DNA from: Zasmidium citrigriseum
Taxonomy: Eukaryota; Ascomycota; Dothideomycetes; Mycosphaerellales; Mycosphaerellaceae
NCBI GenBank assembly: GCA_002786025.1
Contig: NHNW01000079.1
Span: 90,663 to 154,662, forward strand
Length of the DNA stretch: 64,000 bases
Direction of reading: 5' to 3'
Shown here: positions 9,701 through 18,110 of the stretch, in pieces
How the letters are laid out: each line of letters opens with the position of its first letter
How positions within the stretch are numbered: the stretch's first letter is position 1
Made by a program: the position numbers and the translations under genes
The notes under the pieces: model-generated
The model's input: only the letters and a program-made list of their open reading frames with translations
Databases searched by the model: none
Told to the model about the DNA's origin: nothing

Positions 9701-11891
9701 TCGATGTGTGCCCATGCTCAGGTCTCAGTGCAGAATAGAGGAGATTCATGTAGTCGCCTCGCTCGAAGAACATGTCTCGATTCGTCAGCCACACAGCCAT
9801 CGAGATATGATCCTGAATGAGACCACGCAGAGGGTTTCCAGCTGTGTCGGAGAGATACTGGTGGTCAGTGTCCGCCACAGTCAAGGCCTCAGCCCTGGCC
9901 AGCTCATTCTGTGGGAAATGCATGTTCATCTCGTCACCGTCGAAGTCGGCGTTGTAGGTGTTGCAGTTGGCGTAGTGCATTCGCAGCGTCTTTTCTCCGG
10001 GCAGAACCCGCGCTCTGTGACACATCATACTAGGTTTGTGCAGAGTGGGTTGTCGGTTCATGATGACAATGTCTCCGTTGTTGAGATGTCGATGGACCTT
10101 CTTCGGTCTCGCGCCTCTCGTATTGCCTGAAGCTGATGGTGCCAGAAGCTGGTTTGCCAATGCTGTTCTCTCCTCAGCATTCTTTCGCTCTAGATTCATC
10201 ACTGCTCCCGTTTCGCTCTCGATGGCGACTGCACCAGGCCAGATATGCGGTCCATTGCGAACAGCTTCCTGCAGGTCCTCCAGATTCCACTGTGTCACTG
10301 GTTCGGGGTATGTCAACTTCACGGCAAACACGGGCGGCACACCAATCTCGTTGGTCTCGATGTTGGGATCCGGAGAGATGACGGTACGGGCGGCGAAGTT
10401 GACACGCTTTCCCATCATGTACTTTCTGAACATGCCCTCTTTCTTCTCCAGCTTCTGCTTTACACCATCTGCGTTTCTGGCGCCCGCACGGCCTTGGAGA
10501 GGGGAGAGGTTGCGGTCGATGAGGGAGTTGACGTTCTCCTGAAGCGTAAGCCATGTGTTCTCGAAGTCTGCGTACGTCCTCGCTCGATATCGGGTCACGG
10601 TCGGCTCTTTGCCGCTCAATTCCTTCTGGATCTCAGCAAGAGTGTCACAGGTGGTCAAAATATTCTTGTAGAGCGAGTTTTCTTGCGCCTCGGCAATCTC
10701 GTTGTCGCCGGTCTTCGCTTCGGGTCGGAATCGATTCGGTGGGACGAAGATGGTGTGTAGGAAGAACATGTCCGCGGAGAGCTTCGACTTCTTCCCATCC
10801 ATTCCGTAGACCAGACTCAGCACCTCTGCGTCCCGCTCAAAGAGAATTTGCAACTGCGCATGAACTCGAGTGGGATTCATGTATTCCTCCTTTGCCTTTT
10901 GTGCCGTCTTGGTTGCTGCCGAGTCTGGCACTGCATCACCGCCGGCAATCTCAGGCTCTCCGTCAGAGTCGTCCATGTTCACATCATCTCCCTCGCCTTC
11001 CGACTCTTGCTCCTCTTCCGAACTTCGATCGAGATCTGCGACTGCTTCATCCTTATCCCTCTTTCTCTTGCGACTCTGCTCGGCCTTCAATCTCTTCCGC
11101 ATCTCCACTACAGGATCCTTGGCCTTTTGCCCAGATTGTACGACTGCCAAATGCTCCTTCTCTGACAGGTGTTTCCGGAAGATCTTGACGAAGCGGTCTT
11201 TTCGATAGCTATGGTTGATGCCTCCGCAGTTGCCACACTTCTTTCCCTTGGTGATATTGAACATGAAGTCTTTTATTATCGAAGCCCGCACATTCTTCAC
11301 AGCTTCCGTCTTTTCAGTTGATAGCCGACCCTCCTTCTTCGCGGCTTTGATGGCATCTTTCGTGAACTGCTCCATCTTCTGAATGACCGCCTTCGCATCC
11401 GCGTCTGTGCCATCATCCTCGTCCTCGTCTGACGAGCCTGCGGTGGGCTTGTTGTTCTTGGCACTCTTGAACTCGACCTCTTCCAGCTCGTTCAACTCTT
11501 TCAATAGCCCGTACTTGACCAGCCTGAGCTTGCACACGAATCTTGACACCAGTACTCTCCTCAGCTTAAGCTTGCCGCAGTAGATGCACGCCGATCGTAG
11601 CAATCGCAGGACCTGGTCCATGAAGGTCGGGTGGTAACAAGGCACAGGTAGTTCGATGTGGCCTGGATGGCCAGGACATTGTGGAGTCTTGAGGCCGCAT
11701 GTTGTACAGGCGTTGTCGCCAAACTGGCCCAATTCTAAGCTGTATAGACCGCCGGGCACAGGATTGAGGAGGGTATCGAAGGTCGTTGGATTCGTTATTC
11801 GGCGACAGGAAAGGGCTCGGACATCGTCGCTAGATAGATAGCCGAAGTTGACGCCATTGATCTGCGAGGCGATGGGCTGAGAGGGATTCAT
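6738..11891 (-). CDS. RPA190: DNA-directed RNA polymerase I largest subunit RPA190
   Basis: This single uninterrupted frame of 1717 aa encodes the catalytic A190 subunit that makes pre-rRNA in the nucleolus. The clamp-core zinc motif is near residues 64-74 ([17 protein letters not shown]) and a second zinc-type pair CxxC follows (CIYCGKL). The absolutely conserved magnesium loop [10 protein letters not shown] lies at residues 647-656. The funnel, trigger-loop region ([20 protein letters not shown]) and bridge helix (ATQ-type region near [20 protein letters not shown]) are all present. Three acidic insertions and an acidic C-terminus (EGDVEMED) are typical of Pol I. A longer frame extends 14 codons upstream, but that start codon is GTG; the first ATG, in context gtcaccATGaat at 11891, is chosen. 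It is divergently arranged with PRP3. Confidence 0.97.
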   Translation of the reverse strand: [1717 protein letters not shown]

Positions 11892-12411
11892 GGTGACTGG
11901 AGGACCAGCTCTCTCGAGGGAATTGGTTGACACTGAGCTCTCGAAGAGCTTGTTGCACTCTCAAGCCTTTGCGACTCGAGTGGGGATCGGGGATCGGGGG
12001 TCGTTTTGGAGACTGTCAAGCGTCGAACCGTCGTCGTCGTCGGGCCCGTCTTCCGCTCAGACTGGATCGCCTCTCTATCCACGAGAGTGCGTGGATCCAA
12101 GCTCTTGAAGAGCCTCTTCGACTCTCAGACCTTGGACGCAAATTTGGGGATCGCTCTCCCAGCGACTACGTGACTCCAAGCTCTTGAAGAGCTTGTTACA
12201 CTCGTGGGACTTTGCGACAGATCTGGAGATCGGGTGTCGTGGAGAGCATCTTCCAGTATCAAATCTTCATCAAACCTCAAATTGAAAGAAATCTGAGCGG
12301 CCCAATTCCGCGACACGGTTAAGGTTTGGCGCTAGCGGCGCGCAGAACTTCAAGTGTCACATCTCGCGACTGCACTTCCTCCCCGCAATCCCAATCAACA
12401 ACACCACCAAA
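11892..12411. promoter_or_regulatory. Shared RPA190/PRP3 promoter with three repeats of a palindromic module
   Basis: A module built on AGCTCTTGAAGAGC recurs at about 11936, 12100 and 12179. The 12179 copy is the centred palindrome AAGCTCTTGAAGAGCTT. In each copy it is followed about 25-30 bases later by a TTTGCGAC-like word and then tGGGGATCG or tGGAGATCG. The spacing (about 164 and 79 bp) suggests an ~80-bp period with a degenerate or lost unit between the first two. The first copy is only ~45 bp from the RPA190 ATG, probably in its 5' leader. I do not recognise a known factor site. Confidence 0.55.
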
Positions 12412-14262
12412 ATGAACGGCAAGAGACCCCACGATGGCTCGGAGGATCCGGCGGAGGCGGAGAGAAAGAGGCAGGCCACGCTGCAGCGCCTGGAAGAGAT
12501 GAAGGCCAAGCTCGCTGCCAAAAAGCCCACCAACGGAGCGACGACGACACCGGCTGCACCACCACCGCAAGCACCTATCCCCGCGCAGATACCGCCAGTG
12601 CAAGCAGCTGTGACTCCTACGAATGGCGCAGATGTTGAGGATCCGGTGGAGAGGAGGAAGGTAGAGGCGGCGAGGAAGATTGCAGAGATGAAGGCCAAGA
12701 TGGCTGCGAAGAAGGCAGGTGCTACTCCTACAAACGGAGCTGCGGCACCACCGCCCCCTCCGCCGAGCGAACCGTCATGGAGAGAAGAGGCGAGAGCGAG
12801 AGCTGCTGAGATGGCTCGGAAGAAGGACACGCCAGCTGCTCCGACTCCTCCACAGCGAACAGAGACCCGTGGTCCGAGAGGAGGCTTGGGCCTTGGACTG
12901 CATCCTCTGCTCATGGGAGATACTGGAGGCGATGCTAGCAGAGGACAACAAGGTCCGCCGTTCAGTACCACTCGAGGCAACCAGCAGCAGCAGAAGCAGC
13001 CTGAGGCGCCAAAGAGGAATCCGTACTTGTCCGTTGATGAGGACCCTCGAGATGAATCGCAAGAGTTGGGTTTCGCGCCGACCGCTCGTAGGCCTGTGGA
13101 GCGAAAGAGCAAGCAACTGGTCTTCAGTGCAAAGGGCAAGTACATGGCACAGGCGAATGCTTTGCGGAACCAGGCCAAGTTGGAGGAGATGAAGCGTCGC
13201 ATTGCTGCAGAGAATCGGAAGACGGAGATTGAGGAGGCACCGGACAAGGCGTTCTTGGTTCCAGAGCCACCCAACGTGGAGTGGTGGGACGAAGGATTAC
13301 TTCCAGAAGGACAAGACACCTACGAGGACTGGGAGAAGCCCGGTCGCAATAGGATCGAGACCGAGGATACCATTGTCACCATTCTCATTCAGCGCCCCGT
13401 ACTTCTGGCAGCACCTCAAGATCGATTTCAGCCCGGACCAAAGCCTCTCATGCTTACGACGAAGGAACAGAAGAAGTTGCGCAGACAGCGTCGCATGGCT
13501 GATATGAAGGAAGAGCAAGCCAAGATTCGCCTGGGCCTTGTAGAGCCACCTCCGCCAAAGGTCAAGAAGTCCAACATGATGCGTGTGCTGGGCGAGCAAG
13601 CTGTCAAGGATCCAACAGCTGTTGAAGCGCGTGTCAACCGCGAGATCGCTCAGCGTCAGCACGACCATGAGCAGGCCAATGCGGATCGTCAGCTCACCAA
13701 AGAAGAGCGCGAGGAGAAGTTGAAGCGGCAGCAGGCAGGAGACGAGGCGAAGGGTGTCAAGGTGGCGGTCTTCCGCGTGGACGATCTCAGCTGCGGCAAA
13801 CACAGATACCAAGTCGACATCAACGCCAAGAATGATGCTCTCACTGGCATTGTCGTTCTGAACCCTGGCATGAACCTTATCGTCGTCGAAGGTGGAGCGC
13901 ACAGTATCAAGCACTTCAAGAAGCTTATGCTAAACCGAATCAAATGGACCGAAAACGTAGCACCGGTTGGCGACAACAACCCCACGACTTTCACCGGCAC
14001 CACCGACGGCTCGAATGCCAACGTCTCGACTGGCGCGAGAGGTCAGGGCAGCAAAGCGGCGGAGTGGTGCCAGCCCTTCGACAACGACGGGAACTTGAAA
14101 GATCTGAGCGAGAACCGCTGCGTGTTGGTCTGGGAGGGAGATGAGACGGCGCGGCACTTCAAGCGGTGGGGAAGTAGGGCGTGTGAGACGGATGGTGAAG
14201 CCAAGGACGTTTTGAGCAAGACCAAGATGGAGAACATGTGGACTTTGGCGAGGAGCAAGTAG
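12412..14262 (+). CDS. PRP3: U4/U6 snRNP splicing factor Prp3, 616 aa
   Basis: This is a single-exon gene with its ATG in strong context (accaaaATGaac). The N-terminal third is low-complexity: Ala/Pro-rich segments separated by two related Lys/Ala helices (RLEEMKAKLAAKK and KIAEMKAKMAAKK). The middle carries the PRP3 domain (around residues 280-440, with PNVEWWDEG and EQKKLRRQRR). The C-terminus is the DUF1115-type RNA-binding domain (VFRVDDLSCGKHRYQVDINA, MNLIVVEGG, CVLVWEG). It ends within a few residues of the usual family end. Prp3 binds U4/U6 stem II and the U6 3' region and is needed to assemble the U4/U6.U5 tri-snRNP in the nucleus. It is divergent from RPA190. Confidence 0.95.
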   Translation: MNGKRPHDGSEDPAEAERKRQATLQRLEEMKAKLAAKKPTNGATTTPAAPPPQAPIPAQIPPVQAAVTPTNGADVEDPVERRKVEAARKIAEMKAKMAAKKAGATPTNGAAAPPPPPPSEPSWREEARARAAEMARKKDTPAAPTPPQRTETRGPRGGLGLGLHPLLMGDTGGDASRGQQGPPFSTTRGNQQQQKQPEAPKRNPYLSVDEDPRDESQELGFAPTARRPVERKSKQLVFSAKGKYMAQANALRNQAKLEEMKRRIAAENRKTEIEEAPDKAFLVPEPPNVEWWDEGLLPEGQDTYEDWEKPGRNRIETEDTIVTILIQRPVLLAAPQDRFQPGPKPLMLTTKEQKKLRRQRRMADMKEEQAKIRLGLVEPPPPKVKKSNMMRVLGEQAVKDPTAVEARVNREIAQRQHDHEQANADRQLTKEEREEKLKRQQAGDEAKGVKVAVFRVDDLSCGKHRYQVDINAKNDALTGIVVLNPGMNLIVVEGGAHSIKHFKKLMLNRIKWTENVAPVGDNNPTTFTGTTDGSNANVSTGARGQGSKAAEWCQPFDNDGNLKDLSENRCVLVWEGDETARHFKRWGSRACETDGEAKDVLSKTKMENMWTLARSK

Positions 14263-14777
14263 GATGTGCTTCGTCACCACACGGTCATCTTAATACGACT
14301 GGGAAGTCGGTCATCTCGACTGAGTATGTCCTCCCGAGCTCCACTGCCATGTGAATGGGCTTCCCGCCTTGTTAATACTATAAGCACGTAGCCTCCGCAG
14401 CCTCTGCAGAAGACTCTGGCGTATCGCCAAGCTCTCTGCGTGTCTATCCTCCCTATTTCGAATGATAGCTCGTGTTACTCTCACCAAGATCAACTAAGAC
14501 CTCACCACACCACACGGGACACTCCTTTTCGGTGACATGGCCCAACGAACCCCAAAGACGCTTGTTCTCGACAGACTCCTCTCCCTACCTTCATCTTCTA
14601 CCTGATTAGATCTATCGCCATGAATCGAAGATCCACGACAAAGAAGACCGAAGGCTCTCAGAGAAGTCATTGTTTCGCAGCAAACTGCACTCTGATATAA
14701 GTATAAGAAAGACGATGGGTGACTTCTAGCTTGCCCATCTACTACTGACGTTCCTTGAAAGAGATTACTAAAGAACA
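14263..14777. other. Intergenic region between PRP3 and F-box-like gene
   Basis: This is the 3' flank of PRP3 and the upstream side of the next gene. Short open frames on the minus strand have no family resemblance. I see no RNA gene or repeat. Confidence 0.5.
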
Positions 14778-15818
14778 ATGTCGCTTTCAACACCATCAAT
14801 CACCTCCGAGAGCGCCCAAACATCCGATGAGCCGGACTACAGCGGTCTTGCCCAATTGTTTGATCAAGTTCTACAGGCACCTCCACACGACCCCCTCCAA
14901 CCAGGCCAATGCCATTTCCTCAACAGCATGCCCCCTGAGCTCCGCATCAAGGTCTACGAAGAGCTGCTCGTTGTCGACGCCTCACAGTTCGACATAAGTC
15001 TTAACCCACAGATTTTGAGGACCTGTCGTCTCGTTTACCGCGAGACCGAGCCGATTCTAAGGCAAACAGTGGCATCGACCTTCCTCTCCCGCATCAGATT
15101 ATCCTCTGATGCAGAACCGACTGCAAGAAACGAGCTGGGCGCTTTGCTTCCCATCCCTCGAGCAGATCACATAGATCACGAAGTCCGCCTCTTTCTACAG
15201 CAGCCCTCCCTAGCAGCCTTTAGCCAAGCGCTCATCGACATCACAATCTTCCACAACAACCCTGAAGGCAAGCTTACCCGCATCTCGAAACAAAATCTCC
15301 TCAAAGCCCGCTATCGACTCTACCAGCTCGTCACACAGATCCTCAACGCCCCTGGCATCGCGATCGTGCACATCAAGATCCGCCTGGAGCACCAAGACTG
15401 GGGCGACGTGGACAAATACCGCCTGGAGAGCTGGGAATCCGGCGTTCTTGAAACCCTCGCCCTCCCGATCCGCCAACTCCACCACGACCAGTCCATGAAC
15501 ATTACAATCTCCTGCCCGTCCACCGACGTCGAATTCACCGACCCAGTCCTGAAAAACCACTACTCTCAAACCTTCCACAACAAACCCGCGTTGTGGAAAT
15601 GGCTGCAGGTCAACCGCGTCGTCGAAGAGCTCACATACCTCCTCCAACGTGCCGGGACGGCCCAGGGAACGGGCCTGCAGTTGCTGCTGACGTCTTTGGT
15701 GGGCAGGCCTTCGTTTCCGGCGGGGTTTGTTGGGGAGGCTGGGACAGGGAGGAGAGGGATTTTGTGGTGGCAGAGTTGGAGTTGTTTGAGAGGGCGGAAG
15801 ATGCGGAGAGGACGCTGA
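14778..15818 (+). CDS. F-box-like (2EXR-type) family protein, copy 1, probable C-terminal frameshift
   Basis: The ATG at 14778 has good context (gaacaATGtc). The core is QCHFLNSMPPELRIKVYEELLVVD, followed by LNPQILRTCRLVYRETEPIL, the F-box-like/2EXR pattern seen in three other genes here. The central region (YRLYQLVTQILNAP, LPIRQLHHDQ, KPALWKWLQVN) also matches the 22100 paralog closely. After SFPAGFV (about 15735) the frame diverges into an Arg/Gly/Trp-rich tail ending at 15818. The neighbouring frame continues with a normal-looking sequence (GGWDREERDFVVAELELFER) to a stop at 15928, which fits the paralog's C-terminus. This points to a one-base deletion or sequencing error at about 15735-15745. 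The function of the family is unknown; an F-box would imply SCF ubiquitin ligase contact. Confidence 0.7.
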   Translation: MSLSTPSITSESAQTSDEPDYSGLAQLFDQVLQAPPHDPLQPGQCHFLNSMPPELRIKVYEELLVVDASQFDISLNPQILRTCRLVYRETEPILRQTVASTFLSRIRLSSDAEPTARNELGALLPIPRADHIDHEVRLFLQQPSLAAFSQALIDITIFHNNPEGKLTRISKQNLLKARYRLYQLVTQILNAPGIAIVHIKIRLEHQDWGDVDKYRLESWESGVLETLALPIRQLHHDQSMNITISCPSTDVEFTDPVLKNHYSQTFHNKPALWKWLQVNRVVEELTYLLQRAGTAQGTGLQLLLTSLVGRPSFPAGFVGEAGTGRRGILWWQSWSCLRGRKMRRGR

Positions 15819-15928
15819 GAAGTGGGATTTGGGGGATGAGGAGGTTGCAGGCTGAGGTTTTTGTGGCAGCGCGTGCGCAGGCGGCGGCGATGGCGGCAAG
15901 TACTGCTATGGCGTCTGATTCTGGGTGA

Positions 15929-16716
15929 TTGGCTGCCTGGAGTGGACTACGTTTTCTTGGGGCGGGATCAGGCGTTTGTCCATGGAAGGAAGGTGTGCTA
16001 CGGTTCCGTGTCAATAGAAATGAGGTGTTCCATAGTGTTTAGAAGTTACCTTAATGCGTTCAGTCCGTATGAATGATCAGCCGGATTCAGGCAAGCACAA
16101 TCCCCTACCAGTCAAAGTGCCACGAAGATATATTTGAATGAGAACGAGACTCCAAAGCAAGAGTTGATGCCGGTGCCTTGAAGCTGCTGAGATCGATGAA
16201 AAGAATGCAAGGAAAGCGTTATGCACGTAGTGACAGTCGATTCATTCTCTCGACTACTGCCAGTGGCCACTTGACCCTTGCGTTGGAAGTGCCTGCGAGA
16301 TTTCACCTGTTAGTACCCCGGGCAGCGGTCACTGCTATTCACCAAGTGATGTTGCTCATTGCAGCGACTTTGGCACATCAGGGACTGAATATCCGGAGCC
16401 ATGCCGCCGCAAGAAGTGTCCGCTCTTTCCATACGCCATCTCTTAGCTGCCTCAGCGCAGCGTTACTTCTCGCACGGTATTTCCCTGTTTGGGTCTTCCC
16501 GTGCCCTTGGACCGTCGAAGATGTGGCCTCCCCGTCGAATGGCTCAAGAGTGTCCGTTGCATTCAATGAAGTTGGGTCCCGCGGCATCAATCAATGAGCC
16601 TGAGCGTCCTCCTCAGCTGCCTCCAGCCGCTGCAATGCCTTCAACCTCAGCACACCCCATTGGCCGCCTCGCAACGTAGCCAAAGCATTGACAGCTTTAC
16701 CATGCCAGTCCTGTTC
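15929..16716. other. Intergenic region between two convergent F-box-like genes
   Basis: This joins the 3' flanks of two convergent paralogs. A plus-strand frame of 139 codons (16178-16597) has no family resemblance and an amino-acid make-up like random GC-balanced DNA. Nothing else is supported. Confidence 0.45.
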
Positions 16717-17601
16717 CTACCATCGGTAAGCCTCAAGCTGTCTTGGATGTCCGAGATGAAATGAGCTCATGCCCGCCGGAAGGAATACGCCTCCGCAGAA
16801 CGTCTTGAATGCATACCGCAGGCCGCTGTTGGGCATGCCGGCAGCCTCGAGCAGTCCAGCCAGATCTTTCGCCTCTCGCTCAGCACGCACCAATTCGGCA
16901 AGGGCGGTGGTAGCAAGAGTGGTGCCGGTGTAGCTGTTCACAAACGGCTTGCTCATTTCCTGCGACACTTGCTGCGAGTCTTGGCCGGAAAAGGTAATAG
17001 ACACAGTTCTGGCCAGTTGACGGATAGGGTCCAAAATGTGGCCCAGACGGGTTTCCAACCAATTGGATCCGTCAGGGGCGCAATCTCCGCGAAGTCTCAA
17101 GCGCACGTGGCGAATGGCTGGTGAGTCTTGGAGCTGGGAGACAAGAAGATAAAGTTGGAATCGCATGTGCTCGTGGACATGCAGTGCTCTGATCCGATCG
17201 ACATCCAGCTCGACCACTGCATGCCATATATGAGGTGACAATGGCTGAAACATGGCAACCTCTCTGCTCATGGTCTGTACCTGACGTATAGCCTGTGGTG
17301 GCGAAAGGCCGTGGCGAACGATCGCCTCTCCCTCCGCACTCGAACTCAGTCTCGCAAGCATCGTCGTCTTCAAATTCTTGACGCTCAAGATGTCTTGAGC
17401 CTCCTTGTTGATGAAGCTGCAGGTCGCCAGAATCTGCGGGTGCACCTCTTTGTCTGGGTTTTCTTCGTCATACAGAAGCAACTCCTCGTAGACCATCAAT
17501 CTCAATTCTGGTAAGAATGTGTCCAGGAAGTGGCACTTGTCGTCGCTCTCTTGGAAGTTGAACTGAGCCATGCTAGGTGTTGTCTCGCTCGGATTGCTCA
17601 T
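16717..17601 (-). CDS. F-box-like (2EXR-type) family protein, copy 2, 294 aa
   Basis: This is a single exon starting at ATG 17601. The conserved core is near residues 22-70: KCHFLDTFLPELRLMVYEELLLYDE, then VHPQILATCSFINKEAQDIL. Later family blocks are recognisable (RFQLYLLVSQLQDSPAIRHVRLRLRG, LDPIRQLARTVSITFSG, and a final LLEAAGMPNSGLRYAFKTFCGGVFLPAGM). The PELR..VYEELL pattern is an F-box-like or 2EXR-like helix pair, often found in large lineage-specific families in Dothideomycetes and Eurotiomycetes. The molecular role is not known. It lies back to back (tail to tail) with copy 1 at 14778. Confidence 0.75.
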   Translation of the reverse strand: MSNPSETTPSMAQFNFQESDDKCHFLDTFLPELRLMVYEELLLYDEENPDKEVHPQILATCSFINKEAQDILSVKNLKTTMLARLSSSAEGEAIVRHGLSPPQAIRQVQTMSREVAMFQPLSPHIWHAVVELDVDRIRALHVHEHMRFQLYLLVSQLQDSPAIRHVRLRLRGDCAPDGSNWLETRLGHILDPIRQLARTVSITFSGQDSQQVSQEMSKPFVNSYTGTTLATTALAELVRAEREAKDLAGLLEAAGMPNSGLRYAFKTFCGGVFLPAGMSSFHLGHPRQLEAYRW

Positions 17602-18110
17602 CGCGATGGTGGATCAGCAGCGGAACGCAGTCAATCTGGTAATTGTGGTTGAAGAGGAGGTTGGTCTGCGGTATGAAAGTCGTTCGCTGTGGATCGTGCA
17701 GCTTGGAGATAGCCGACGGTCGCGGGTGAGGTGACGCCGTCGTAGTATTTGCCGGCGGATGCGGCGGTCACAGAGAATGGCAGGTTCGCCTTGCCATCCA
17801 AGATGCAAAGGCGGAGGTTCGCGAGTCGCTGCTATCTTGCTGATCGCCGCAACAGTCCCCCCGGCGAAGTCGAGTCGCTGATGGTGCTGTTGTCAAGAGC
17901 AGTATAGAGGTCGTGGAAGTAAAGCTTCGCGCCAAAAAAGCTTGGACCCTGAACCCGCCGTTTGCCGCTTCCATGTGAAAGCCAGGCCGTTCCTTCACTC
18001 TTGACGCGTGCACATCCAGATCTCAAAAGAGGAAGGCGCGGCAATGCTCGCTGGAGTATTCCGCGGACTCATGCATCGGCGCATATTCAATGGCTCTTCA
18101 TTCGAGTCGA
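17602..18110. other. Intergenic region between copy 2 and the PPR gene
   Basis: This is the promoter side of copy 2 (minus strand) and the 3' flank of the PPR gene. No conserved frame, RNA gene or repeat seen. Confidence 0.45.
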
